DNA of 47,068 nt. Origin: Mesostigma viride (Eukaryota > Streptophyta > Mesostigmatophyceae > Mesostigmatales > Mesostigmataceae). Shown here piece by piece: positions 9,351-19,220 of this stretch. The position numbers and the translations under genes were made by a program. The stretch covers positions 826,383 to 873,450 of the forward strand of contig RPFO01000485.1 of the NCBI GenBank assembly GCA_009746045.1. Direction: 5' to 3'. The notes under the pieces are model-generated. The model was not told where the DNA came from, made no database searches, and saw nothing but the letters and a program-made list of their open reading frames with translations. How positions within the stretch are numbered: position 1 is the stretch's first letter; each line of letters begins with the position of its first letter.

Positions 9351-12263
9351 ATGGAGGCTAATGTAGTGCAGTGCGGCACAACATGTGCGAGGCCTGTCTG
9401 GGTTTGGGGCGCGGCTGCTCGTTGTCCGAGACCCTCACCTGTGCAGTCACATGTGCGGGTAAGCCGCGCGGGTTGCCAAGTGAAGTCGCTGTTCTTGTGT
9501 GGCAAGCCGCTTCCACATTTCCTCGGGGTCGATCGGGACAGGAATGCCAAATTACCCCTGTCGACTCCTATCTCCGCTGTCCACGATTACGTGCCTGGGG
9601 AGGGCAGCCGCCCCTATGTGCCTCGGTCACCTGTCAGGTCGCCAGGGGCCCCCACCGGGTCCATGTCGGGGCTCGCCCGTAACATCACGCGGTGGGTCGG
9701 CGCCGCCTCCCTGGCGCTCTGCTGCGCCGTCTTCGGGGGCATTGCCGCCCCCCCCCCAGCACACGCGCGCGCGGGGGTCGCCTCCTACCCCCACGCGGAC
9801 ACCACCACCTGTCACCAGCTGTACGTGGTGCGGCGTGGCGACACCCTGTCCATCATCGCAGACAAAGTGGGTGTGACCGTGGAGCGCCTCTCGGCGGCCA
9901 ACGGGGGCATCTTGGACGACATTGACGTGGGCCAGGTGCTGCACGTGCCCGCCGCGGTGCCGACACCTGTCACCGCTGCCACCACCGTTGATGACTCCTC
10001 TCGTTGGACGCTGCGCAACCTGTTGAAGTCCATCGGCGTGCCCAGTTGGGAGCAGAGCGAGGCCCCCTCGACAGCCAAGGGTGCAAGCAGGGCGTCGCTC
10101 GAGAGCCGGCGGGGGCAGGACTTCACCGAGGGTTCCTCTTACGACGGTGACGTTAGCCAGGTCAACCAGCCGGACACTCGGCAACGCTCATTGCTGGACT
10201 CCATCCTGCATGGCCGCAGCGGTGGAGGGCGCAAGCAGGAGGCGGAGGTAGACAGCGACGTGGACAACGTGGGCGAGGTGGGCCACAGCCGCTGGGACGT
10301 GCAGCGCTACCGCGTCCTCTTGCTCTTCGAGAGCAACCCGTTTGCCAAGCTCTGGGCGCTCTTCGCCATGTCCTTCCTCCTCTGGTCGATCGGGACGACA
10401 GCATACGCTCGCGTGTCCACCGTGCCGGTCCCCGAGGCCATGTACAAGGCGTTTGCGTACCTGTCAGGGGGGGCAGGCTCCTCCCTGGACGACGAGGACT
10501 GGGGCGCGCCCCGTGCCGTCTCCGGTGGGTTGTTCCTCATCGGGCTCGTCGTGTTTGCGACGCTGACGGGTCTGCTCGGCGACATTGTCTCTTCGTCCAT
10601 GGATGAGCTGCGCAAGGGCAAGCACCCGGTGCTCGAGCAGCAGCACACGCTGGTCCTGGGGTGGAACGAATCCGTGCCCCAGCTGGTGCAGGGGCTGGTC
10701 ACGCGCAGTTCAACGGAGACCCGCAACAAGACGGTCGTGGTCCTCGCGGACAAGGACGTGGAGGACATGAAAGACGCGGTGAGCGAGGTGCTGTCGGCCA
10801 AGGGGACCGAGAGCCGCATCGTGTACCGGCAGGGGGACCCTGGCAGCCGCCACGCGCAGAGCTGGGTCGCCTCGGCTGAGGCGCACTCTGTGGTCGTGAT
10901 GGCAGGGGAGAGCGAGAGCGAGGAAGAGATCGCGCTTCAGAGTCTGCGGACCGTGCTGGCCACCAAGGCCAACTATGAGAAGTCGGTGAAGGATGCGATG
11001 CTAGGCAACCGGGCCCCCGCGCCCCCTCCACGGGTGGTTGTCCAGACGACGAGCCCCAGCGAACACGAGCTGGTCCGCATGTGCCAGGACAAGCGGACGC
11101 CGTTTGACGTGCGCAGCATACCCGCGAGCAGCCTCATGAAGCGCCACCTGGCGCAGTGCAGCGTGCAGCCCAACGGGCTCGCCGCGCTCACCCGCCAGCT
11201 GCTGTCGTTCAACAACGCGAGTTTCTTCATGGAGCGCGTCCCTGCGGTGGCGGGCACCCAATTCGCCGATGTCTTGTCCATGTTCCCTGACGCTGCGCCC
11301 TGCGGGTTGTTTGAGAACAACTCGCTCGTATTCCCGCGGCCGGACTACGTCATGAAGAAGGAGGACAAGCTGGTCCTGCTGGCCAACGAGCGGAAGGACA
11401 TCCGGCCCGCGGCTCGCCCCGCGTTACCCAAGGGCATGCCCTGGGAGAGCCGGCTGAGCCATGTGCGGCCTATCCGGCTCGAGAAGCCCTCGCGCGTGCT
11501 CATCATAAACTGGTTCGAAGGCATCGGCGACATGCTCAAGGAGCTGGATGATATTCTGGACCCTGGGAGCGTGGTAACCGTGCTGGCGGACCGGCCGCGC
11601 GAGCGCATGGTCTCGGATCTGTCAGCTCATGGCTTCCGCCAAGGCCTGCTGCGCAACACGCTCCTGCGTCTCGTGGAGGGGTCACCCCAGAGCCAGGACG
11701 ACTTGGAGCGTGTCGACCCCGCGTCGTTTGCCTCCATCATCTTGCTGTGCAGCGGGGATGTGGCGGGCGACGGGACTGTGGAAGGGGGAGCCACGGCCGA
11801 CACCCACAACTTGTCCACCCTTGTCCGGCTCCGCCAGATCATGGACACGACCCCTTATCCTGGCAGCCACCGCACGGTGCCCATCACGGTCGAGGTGCAG
11901 GCCTCGCCCACGCGCAAGCTGGTCAAGAGCGTGTACAAGGGCGCGCAGACGGTGATCGGGCCGCAAATGACCGCGCTGCTTCTGGCGCAGGCGTCGGTGT
12001 CGACCGACACCTTTAACCTGTGGCGGGATCTGCTGGACACGCAGGGCAAGGAGATCTACCACAAGCCAGTGCTGGCGTACGCGGCACCCGGGGAGAAGCT
12101 GAGCTGGCACCAGCTGGTACGTCGCGCGTACGAGGAGGCGGAGGTCATGCCGTTTGGGTACATGGACAAGCGAGGACAATACGTGCTCAACCCGAGGGAC
12201 AAGAGCGTGCCGTTCAATTTCTGTGAGGAGGCAATGTACCTGGTGGTGCTGTCGGACCAGTGA
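9351..12263 (+). CDS. LysM domain + CASTOR/POLLUX/DMI1-type ion channel, probably plastid targeted
   Basis: Intronless, 970 codons from ATG 9351 (a second in-frame ATG at 9663 is residue 105). The N-terminus is basic/Arg-rich, then a hydrophobic stretch (residues about 115-135) ending in an AHA signal-peptidase-like site: a bipartite plastid/lumen or envelope signal is plausible. Residues 158-201 are a LysM domain (YVVRRGDTLSIIADKVGVTV...QVLHVP). After an acidic linker come membrane segments (about 334-355 and 388-412) around a short pore-like loop, then RKGK and VLGWNES, the start of the RCK-like domain of the CASTOR/POLLUX family. FNNASFFMER...FPDAAPCG and a second nucleotide-binding-like repeat (VLIINWFEGIGDML) also match. 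The family conducts K+ or Ca2+-linked currents at nuclear or plastid envelopes (PEC1/PEC2). The plant filter sequence is not conserved here, so selectivity is unknown. The LysM fusion is unusual. Confidence 0.85.
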   Translation: MEANVVQCGTTCARPVWVWGAAARCPRPSPVQSHVRVSRAGCQVKSLFLCGKPLPHFLGVDRDRNAKLPLSTPISAVHDYVPGEGSRPYVPRSPVRSPGAPTGSMSGLARNITRWVGAASLALCCAVFGGIAAPPPAHARAGVASYPHADTTTCHQLYVVRRGDTLSIIADKVGVTVERLSAANGGILDDIDVGQVLHVPAAVPTPVTAATTVDDSSRWTLRNLLKSIGVPSWEQSEAPSTAKGASRASLESRRGQDFTEGSSYDGDVSQVNQPDTRQRSLLDSILHGRSGGGRKQEAEVDSDVDNVGEVGHSRWDVQRYRVLLLFESNPFAKLWALFAMSFLLWSIGTTAYARVSTVPVPEAMYKAFAYLSGGAGSSLDDEDWGAPRAVSGGLFLIGLVVFATLTGLLGDIVSSSMDELRKGKHPVLEQQHTLVLGWNESVPQLVQGLVTRSSTETRNKTVVVLADKDVEDMKDAVSEVLSAKGTESRIVYRQGDPGSRHAQSWVASAEAHSVVVMAGESESEEEIALQSLRTVLATKANYEKSVKDAMLGNRAPAPPPRVVVQTTSPSEHELVRMCQDKRTPFDVRSIPASSLMKRHLAQCSVQPNGLAALTRQLLSFNNASFFMERVPAVAGTQFADVLSMFPDAAPCGLFENNSLVFPRPDYVMKKEDKLVLLANERKDIRPAARPALPKGMPWESRLSHVRPIRLEKPSRVLIINWFEGIGDMLKELDDILDPGSVVTVLADRPRERMVSDLSAHGFRQGLLRNTLLRLVEGSPQSQDDLERVDPASFASIILLCSGDVAGDGTVEGGATADTHNLSTLVRLRQIMDTTPYPGSHRTVPITVEVQASPTRKLVKSVYKGAQTVIGPQMTALLLAQASVSTDTFNLWRDLLDTQGKEIYHKPVLAYAAPGEKLSWHQLVRRAYEEAEVMPFGYMDKRGQYVLNPRDKSVPFNFCEEAMYLVVLSDQ

Positions 12264-12947
12264 GGGGTTTTGACCCCCCGGCGACCCCCCCGGCGACTCT
12301 CACTTCCAAACAAGAAATTGAGGCACAAAAGGAGGCCATGTACCTGGTGGTGTTGCTATCCCTGCTAGCTGATTTATCAATTAATGAGGGTGGATTGACA
12401 GAGAGGACAGATTGATTTGTTGACCCATGCTCCCGTGGGGGTGTACGCAGGCATTATGAGTGAGGTGAATGCGCAGGCGTCGTGACGGAGCGGATGTGCA
12501 GGCTGTCTTTTGATGTGCAGACTATCCTTCTCCTTGGTCGACACTTGAAGATTAAAACGGTGCTCAGTGGCTTCCATCAGGTCATCGAGCTTCCGTTGTG
12601 ATCAAGCCAGTGGACAGACATAACAAATGTAGTGGGTGGACTATGTCGGGTTTATTATGGGAATAAACTAAAGACAGGTCACAGGGCAAGACAAGAACAA
12701 GCGAGTAACAAGCACGAGTCAATACAAGATACAACTACATGCAGGCCACAAGCACTGCTGCCATCCCGCACGAGGGCCCTAGGTGAATCCCAAGCGCATG
12801 TTAGATATACTAAGTGAGACCACGTACTACTCCTGTACTATACGATTGATTCAGTGCTGGATCCGTGGTCCTTCAACGGGGACACGAGCCTAATTAGTTG
12901 ATTGATTGATTCATTCATTCATTAATTATAAACTGCATTGTAGTTAT
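12264..12947. other. Intergenic, no gene seen
   Basis: 3' flank of the channel gene. The last coding bases (GAGG..ATGTACCTGGTGGTG) recur at 12335-12355, a small tail duplication. Around 12865-12890 a diverged copy of the LINE-A 3' end (CCGTGGTCCTTCAACGGGGACACGAG) is followed by GATT/CATT runs, marking an old minus-strand or truncated insertion boundary. Confidence 0.45.
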
Positions 12948-14935
12948 TAATTGAATTGAATTGAATTGTAACATAACTCCGTTGGGAGTATATGTAGCAC
13001 ATAGCCCAGAGAAGGGGCATATGGCCTATCATACATTCTAAGCTACTTCCTGCAAGGGTGGGAATGTAAACAACACTTGCTCTAGGTGCACTAGGGCACC
13101 TGCAACACCCAGAGTTTCAGGCAACACCCAGCTAAGGGGAGCCTGTCATAGGTGGGGAAGATCAGCACAGCTATACAAAAGCTAGGGCATGGCTGCTCAG
13201 CAGGGAGTGACCCCCTGCATGGGCACTGCATAATTAAATAAAGCTAGGCATCTGGTATCATCTGGAGGGTGGCTCATCATAGGCACACATGTACATGACT
13301 AAAAAGGCTAGGCCTAAGCTGGTATAGTGCCTGTAGTAGGCGGGCATGTACAAGGCCACTGTCTAACTATTCTACACTGCTGTTGTATTCCCCTAGGCTG
13401 GGGCTGGAGTTGCTGGGGCCGCGGTGGTCGAGGGGGTCGCGTGCCAGGGCTTGTGGCCGACGTAGATGGCCGCCCCCTTCCAGTACACCGGCTGGCCCGC
13501 CTTGGTCTGCCGGAGCTGGAGGTAGGTCGGCCATAGCTCCCGTCGCCGTTGTTGCTGTGCCAGGGTCAAGTCGTCGTCCACGGTGAAGTGAGTATTCTCG
13601 AGCCGCTTGCGGCGTCGGAGGAACGAAATCTTGTCCGCTGGGCTATCAAAGATGAGAAGAAGCGGAGGCGCCCCTGCCTTACCCCGCGCGCGGGGAAGGC
13701 GGTGGGCGGTCAGCTTGATCTCACCAAGAAGGCCCATGCGAGCAAGGATTTTGCTCTCAAACGCACGTGCAAGCTTCTCGGAATTCTCACCTGCTTCCAT
13801 GTCGAAGTTCTTGAGTATGGCGTTGAGGCTGCGCTTGGCGAGCTCGGCCTCCTCGCGGAGGTCAAGCGTCTGCCGCTGGAGCTGGGCTGCGACGGCGGAA
13901 GTGGTGGAGGTGGTATGTTGCTTAAGCATGTCCGCCCAGGTCGTGATGGGAGGAGCATCGCCAGCCAGGCCAGCCGGGGCTGGTTTGGCGGCAATGTCCT
14001 TCACTGCCTGGGCGGTGAGGCCTGCTGTGTTCTGCAAGACCTCGATAGCGATTGCATTATCCTTGAGGCGCTGGTCGATGTCGCGGAGCTGGGCGGTGAT
14101 GGAGTCGGTGGAGACGGAGGGGGGGGGAGGTGGAGGCGAGGAGGGTGGCGGTGGCGGTGGGGATGGTGGGGAGCTCAGCAGCCAGCGTGCCGCCAAGTGC
14201 CGCCACATCTGCGGCAAGAGGGGTCACGTGCTGCTCGAAAGCTTCCTTGAGGAGGGTGCGGATGGTGGCTTCGGTGGGGAAGGTGGGGGGGGCGGTGGGG
14301 AAGCCCAGATCTCGGATTCGGAGCGTCCAACAAGGGAGCAGAGGGCGAAGCGTTGAAGCCTGGGGCGAGGCATGCGGTGAATGATTGGGAGAGCCTCGGC
14401 GGGGTCGACAAGCTTGCCGTCACCAGGCCAGCGGCCACGGTTGTGGGACGTGAGGTACACGCACAGGGCTAGAAGCGAGGCGTGATTGCCGTAATACAAG
14501 TCTTCCATGAACCAACCGGGGCTGCGCTGCCAGAAGCCGGGGCTGTTGACGTCAAAGGAGCGCTCTTCCCAGGGCGGCTCAGCAGAGCGACTGCGCTTAG
14601 GTTCAGGCGATGCTGATGGCGAGGCGAGCCCGGGAGGCTGGGCGAGCACCAGTGCACTACTAGTGTCACCGTTGCCATCTGGGCCGGTGGGCGAAGCTGC
14701 AGCCGAAGCTGCAGGCGTATTTTCATTGCCGAGCGCAGCCGCCAGGCTGCGTTGCGTCGAGAGGCGTTTGCTCATCGTATATTGCGTATTAGCTTTGGGA
14801 AATTATATCAGCGTGTGCGTCTTAGAAAGACGAAGCGATTGTGATATTCACGGCCGAATTTGGTGCCCAAACGTGAAAGTTATGAGCTCCGCCGTCAGCC
14901 ATGGCTACCTCGTGGCTGGGGGGGTTGGATGCATG
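12948..14935 (-). mobile_element. ORF1-only L1-type LINE (half-LINE), minus strand
   Basis: Reading on the minus strand: a 5' UTR at 14935-14776 containing ATGGCTGACGGCGGAG, CCAAATTCGG and CTTTCTAAGACGCAC (also found upstream of the ORF at 27390); ORF1 at 14775-13393; a 3' UTR of about 400 bp; the family 3' signature (ACATATACTCCCAACGGAGT) at about 12970-13000; then an AATTC microsatellite tail. No endonuclease or reverse transcriptase lies between ORF1 and the tail, so the copy is non-autonomous. Confidence 0.75.
13393..14775 (-). pseudogene. LINE ORF1 protein (L1 ORF1p-like), two homopolymer frame breaks
   Basis: ATG at 14775 (MSKRLSTQRSLAAALG). The N-terminal part is low-complexity with a PPGLASPSASPEPKRSR stretch shared with the intact copy at 27390 (PPGLPAKPSPSASPEPKK). 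The middle is a predicted coiled coil. The C-terminus, HRLPRARGKAGAPPLLLIF then FLRRRKRL and a TVDDDLTLAQQQRRRELWP segment, corresponds to the RRM/CTD nucleic-acid-binding region of L1 ORF1p. The frame changes at two C-runs (about 14290 and 14120). The 27390 copy lacks these breaks, so this copy is dead or mis-sequenced. Role in the family: RNA-binding chaperone of the retrotransposition particle. Confidence 0.75.
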
Positions 14936-15340
14936 TTTGATTATTAATTAACCCGGGTTAATTAACGACAATTCACGGTGTGAACCAATTAATTAATTAA
15001 TTAATTGGGAACATAGCTCCGTTGGGAGTACATGTAGCACATATCCCTGAGAAGGGGCATATGGCTTTCAATACATTATTAATTAACCCGGGTTAATTAA
15101 CGACAATTCACGGTGTGAACCAATTAATTAATTATTAATTAATTAATTGGGAACATAGCTCCGTTGGGAGTACATGTAGCACATATCCCTGAGAAGGGGC
15201 ATATGGCTTTCAATACATTCTGGGCTACTTCCTGCAAGGGTAGGGTGTAAACTATATACACCTGCTCTAGGTGCACCAAGTGCACCTGCACTACCATGAT
15301 GTATCAGAGCTCAGGGGCCTGGCATGGGGTGGAAGATCAT
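14936..15340 (-). mobile_element. Two stacked LINE 3' ends with a perfect 22-bp palindrome
   Basis: The block (palindrome TTAATTAACCCGGGTTAATTAA, then GACAATTCACGGTGTGAACC, then TTAATT tail, then the reverse complement of the LINE 3' signature) occurs twice in tandem, at about 14940-15070 and 15080-15222. The second continues into LINE 3' UTR sequence up to about 15340 (same sequence as 20905-20985). Both are 5'-truncated minus-strand insertions or a tandem duplication of one. Confidence 0.7.
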
Positions 15341-15513
15341 CATGGATTCCTGATCTTCGTCGACTTCATCAAGGCTTTTGATTCTGTCCTCTGGGACGCT
15401 CTATGGGCTGTACTTGCTCGCGCTCGCGTCCCCACTCCCCTGATTACCGTCATCCGCACGCTGTATGAGGGGTCGACCACTTCGGTGCGCACTCAACACG
15501 GCATTACCCCGCC

Positions 15514-15525
15514 ATGCCCACTGCA
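15514..15525. repeat. Left target-site duplication of LINE-A (pair at 19409-19420)
   Basis: Identical 12-mers ATGCCCACTGCA flank the element. The first two bases of the right copy could also belong to the TTAAT tail, so the true duplication is 10-12 bp. Confidence 0.85.
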
Positions 15526-16017
15526 ACGGCCAGCGCACGGAGGTGCAGGCGCCGAACAAGCGGCACAAGTCGGGCCGTCCCAGGCCCGCCCCAGCTGCGT
15601 CATCATCGTCTACGCACGTCCCGGGTATGGATGGCGCCCGGTAAGGGCACACCCTCGCGGCCTCGCGGTACAATAGGCTTTGGGCACAGCCTTTATAAAC
15701 AAGCCCCTTTCCATCCTCATGTCGCACCGTGCGAGCATGATCAGGATGCAAGGTCGCCAGGCACGCCACGGTCAACCTTCCCGCCAATTTACCAGCCTTA
15801 CACGCCTCCTAGCCCGCCTTGAGCGGGATGAGGCCCAGTCGACACGCCGGCGACCCCAGCCAGGACGGAGACGACGCATATCCGTCCTGAAAGAAAGCCT
15901 CCATGCGTTGACAAGCATTAACCCCAATCGCCACCCTCCCCCCCCCCCCCCCCCCCACCCCCACCCCCACCTCCAGCACTACCCTTCTCCACCCCCACCC
16001 CCACCCCCACCCCCCCG

Positions 16018-17538
16018 CTAATAGGGCAACGGCCCATTCTTGGTGTTGCTAGTTTTAACGTGCGCACCCTCCCTGCAGATCCTTCTACGAGCGGCGGCAC
16101 CCCAGCACGCCAACGCGTCGACGAGCTGATCGCCCTGTGCGCCGACAACAAGATCGCTGTTCTTGGAGTCCAGGAGCACCGACGCACCGTTGACCCTCAG
16201 CACGCGGTCAACGGTCTGCTGGTCGACGACCTGCGTGCAGGCTGGCGGTTCCACTATGGTGGCGGCGACGCGCCGGGCCAAGGTGGTGTGGGCCTCTTGT
16301 GCTCGCCGGCAGCATCAGAGCAGCTCCAGTCCATCGTGCTGCGGTCCCCGCGTGTGCTAGTGGCCACTTTTTCGGCCACTGAGGGCCATTCACACCACAC
16401 GCTAACCGTTATCGTGGGATATGCACCACATGCGGGTCGAGCTCAGGCGGAACGTGAGGCCTTCTTCGACGCCCTCAAGGAGGAGGAGGCCAACATCCCA
16501 GCTCGGCACTTCCTGGTTATGCTGCTCGACGCCAACGCCACGCTGCCAGTTGGCACTGGGGGCGCTCAGTATTCCCCAACCAACACGACAGCCAACGGTA
16601 ACACGCCTTTATTTGCGAATCTGCTGGCAGAATCTGCGCTGGTTGCATGCAATGCTTCTTTCGCACGCCCCGCTGAGCAGCTGGCCACCTTTTTTGGGCC
16701 GTCGGATCGGGTGGTGTGCCTTGATTATGTCTGCGTACGTCGGGCTCAGCGCCCCTCAGTTGTCGATGCTCGCGTCCTGCAAGATTCTGTCAGCACGGTG
16801 GAATCTGATCATCGTCTCGTGCTCGCTCGCATCAGATTGCGGTTTCCTGGGGTGAAACCGTCGCGACAGCTGGCACCTCAGCCAGATCTGAAAGTGCTCC
16901 GGATTGTGCTGAAGGATGCCGACAAGATGTCAGCAGAAGAGCAGGCCGCTATGTCGCACAGGGATGATTTCCTGGCCGTATTCGACGCCGGGGGCAGCCG
17001 ACAGCAGTTACACGCCATTCCGCCGCCGGGGGATATTTCAGTGATCCTCCGTGGTGTCGCCGCCAAGTATCGCCTGGCTGCCCGCACCCTCCCCACCTTG
17101 CCTCCGCGTCGGCAGCTTGCTGTCCACCGTCACGCACCGACAGTGGTCGCCGCCAGGCAGATGCTCCGCCGCAACAGAGATCCGCTCGCCAAACCTGGGC
17201 TGCAAGCAGCTCTGAGGGCCGCCTACGAGCAGGCTGAGAAGGCAGATGCTCAGCAGATGGTCAAGGACCTGCGCAGCTGCCAGCAGAAGCACGACGGCAA
17301 GGGGGCCTGGTTCTGGTACAAGCGCCTCGGGCACCCGGACGGCCTCGGCCGGCCCCACCGCCACGACGTCCCCGGCGCCCCAGCCAAGCGGCTTCGTACC
17401 TGGGCCACGGCCACGGCCGAGGTCGTGGGGACAGCTGCGCCGCCCCCACCCCTGCTCCCAGCCGCCGCCGCCCGCCGGCCGCCCTGGCCGGCCCCGCAGG
17501 GCCCCCGGCCCCGCCTAGGTCAGCGGCGGACTACCTAG
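16018..17538 (+). CDS. LINE-A ORF2, N-terminal APE-type endonuclease part
   Basis: An endonuclease/exonuclease/phosphatase fold: ASFNVRTL near 16050 (the Asn box), GVQEHRR at about 16163 (catalytic Glu), a DANATLP segment at about 16530 (GDFN-like) and ESDHRLV at about 16802 (SDH box). Its role is to nick target DNA for target-primed reverse transcription. The start is unclear: a frame from about 15680 (MSHRASMIRMQGRQARHG...) runs into a poly-C tract at 15933-15956 and can join this frame only by a shift. The frame also breaks near 17440-17540 in GC-rich sequence, where the RT part continues in another frame (LVPPLVGPLGDPSDMPPFT). Once one polypeptide with the next entry. Confidence 0.82.
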   Translation, partial: LIGQRPILGVASFNVRTLPADPSTSGGTPARQRVDELIALCADNKIAVLGVQEHRRTVDPQHAVNGLLVDDLRAGWRFHYGGGDAPGQGGVGLLCSPAASEQLQSIVLRSPRVLVATFSATEGHSHHTLTVIVGYAPHAGRAQAEREAFFDALKEEEANIPARHFLVMLLDANATLPVGTGGAQYSPTNTTANGNTPLFANLLAESALVACNASFARPAEQLATFFGPSDRVVCLDYVCVRRAQRPSVVDARVLQDSVSTVESDHRLVLARIRLRFPGVKPSRQLAPQPDLKVLRIVLKDADKMSAEEQAAMSHRDDFLAVFDAGGSRQQLHAIPPPGDISVILRGVAAKYRLAARTLPTLPPRRQLAVHRHAPTVVAARQMLRRNRDPLAKPGLQAALRAAYEQAEKADAQQMVKDLRSCQQKHDGKGAWFWYKRLGHPDGLGRPHRHDVPGAPAKRLRTWATATAEVVGTAAPPPPLLPAAAARRPPWPAPQGPRPRLGQRRTT

Positions 17539-19220
17539 TCCCCCCGCTGGTCGGCCCACTTGGCGACCCGTCTGACATGCCTCCTTTCACCTCTCGCGAG
17601 GTCACGGAGGCGGTCCAGCGCCTGCGTTATGACGCAGCCACCGGCTCTGACGAGATTCCGGCCGCAGTTGTAAAACTTGCAGCCGAATTCGAGGACACAG
17701 GTGTTATGCTGCTCTTCCGGGACATCTGCAACCGCCTTCTGCTGTCGTCGCAACCACCTCCAGCGGCCTGGCAACACAGTTTTCGCACGATGCTGTACAA
17801 GAACAAGGGGTCGCCTGCCGACCCCGGCAACTACAGAGGGGTGTGCATTCAAAGTGCCCCCCTCAAGCTTCTTATGCGGCTCATCCTGAACCGCCTGCGC
17901 ACGGCCCTGGACGGTCACCTCAGCGAGACTCAGCACGGCTTCCGTTCAGGTCGCAACACAGTACAGGCGCTCTTCGCTACTCGCCGACTGGTGGAGGAAC
18001 TGCAACGCCTTCAGCCTGGTGAGTCCCCTTTGCACCTTGTGCTGGTGGACTTCATCAAAGCCTTCGATTCGGTTTTCTGGCCTGCGCTTTGGGACATCCT
18101 CGAGTTGTTCCGGATCCCCCGCCCCCTGATTGCTGTCATCCGCAACCTGTATGAAGGGTCCACCACTTCGGTGCGCACTTCTTACGGGACCACGCCCCCA
18201 TGCCCTTTACAGAAGGGTGTGTGGCAGGGCTGCGTGCTGTCGCCCTACCTGTTCATTATTGTTGTCGAATACGTAATGATTCAGGCGCGCAAGCGATTTG
18301 CCCGCATCGTGGGCAGGGAACCAGGAGTGCAGGTTGCTAACAAATTCTGGCATGGCGGTGCGGACACGGAGATTCGGCTAGCAGACATCATTTACGCAGA
18401 CGACACCACCCTCTTTGAGGACACTGAGCACGTGCAGACATGGCTTGACTGCCTGGCTCTCGAGGCCCGTGCAGTGGGGCTTGAGGTCAGCAAGAAGACA
18501 GAGGCCCTGGCGGTTGGGCTCACCACCTCAGCGCCGCCCCTCTATCTCCTAGACGGCTCTCGAGTCCTGTATCGGGACCGCGTTAAGCTGCTGGGCAGCC
18601 TGCTCCCTAGCTGCGAGGTGGATGTGGACCACCGCATCTCCCTCGCCTGGCACGCTTTACGCCAGTACCGGGCCCTATGGCGCAAGCCCCTGGGCAAGAT
18701 CGAGAAACAGGACCTGTTCAAGGTCCTCGTCCTTCCTGTTCTCACGTATGGCGCCGAGACGTGGACCCTCACCGCCGACCTGGCCCGCAAGCTGGACGGC
18801 GCGGTCACCAGCATGCTGCGTTCCATTTTCAGAGTAGGATATGCTGCTCATGTCCGCAATGAGGACCTGTACCAGGGCATGCCCTATATCACCAGCACAA
18901 TTAAGCAACGCCGCCTGCAGCTAGTAGGGCACCTAGCTCGCACCAACCAGGTAGACACCTCACGTGGCCCCCCCGCAGGACTGCGACCAGCCCAGCCTGG
19001 CCGGCACCTCCTGACGTGGGCTGGGCCCAGTGATGTTAGACGCCGCAAGGCCCGCACCTTCAAAGAACAGCTAGTAGAGGACATGGGGGGCATCGGCCTC
19101 TCCGTGATTTGGAAGAAGATGATGGACAAGGCCAAGTGGGCCCAGGTCATAGAGGACAACGAGCCCCCCCCAGTGGGGAAGCGCCCGCGTGTGCAATCCC
19201 ACGGGAGGCACGCTAGATAG
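17460..19220 (+). CDS. LINE-A ORF2, reverse transcriptase and C-terminal part
   Basis: RT core with GSDEIPAAVVKLAAE, LYKNKGSPADPGNYRGV, HGFRSGRNTVQALFA, LVDFIKAFDSVFWPALW, PLQKGVWQGCVLSPYLF and the catalytic IIYADDTTLFE at about 18385-18415 (YADD box). After it come the thumb and a C-terminal region containing HLARTNQVDTS, ending at TAG 19218-19220. The first ATG in the frame is 17577, but the frame is open further upstream, matching a single ORF2 polyprotein interrupted once. Copies of this coding region recur at 21022-21410 and, scrambled, at 8255-8905. Confidence 0.88.
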   Translation, partial: SRRRPPAALAGPAGPPAPPRSAADYLVPPLVGPLGDPSDMPPFTSREVTEAVQRLRYDAATGSDEIPAAVVKLAAEFEDTGVMLLFRDICNRLLLSSQPPPAAWQHSFRTMLYKNKGSPADPGNYRGVCIQSAPLKLLMRLILNRLRTALDGHLSETQHGFRSGRNTVQALFATRRLVEELQRLQPGESPLHLVLVDFIKAFDSVFWPALWDILELFRIPRPLIAVIRNLYEGSTTSVRTSYGTTPPCPLQKGVWQGCVLSPYLFIIVVEYVMIQARKRFARIVGREPGVQVANKFWHGGADTEIRLADIIYADDTTLFEDTEHVQTWLDCLALEARAVGLEVSKKTEALAVGLTTSAPPLYLLDGSRVLYRDRVKLLGSLLPSCEVDVDHRISLAWHALRQYRALWRKPLGKIEKQDLFKVLVLPVLTYGAETWTLTADLARKLDGAVTSMLRSIFRVGYAAHVRNEDLYQGMPYITSTIKQRRLQLVGHLARTNQVDTSRGPPAGLRPAQPGRHLLTWAGPSDVRRRKARTFKEQLVEDMGGIGLSVIWKKMMDKAKWAQVIEDNEPPPVGKRPRVQSHGRHAR

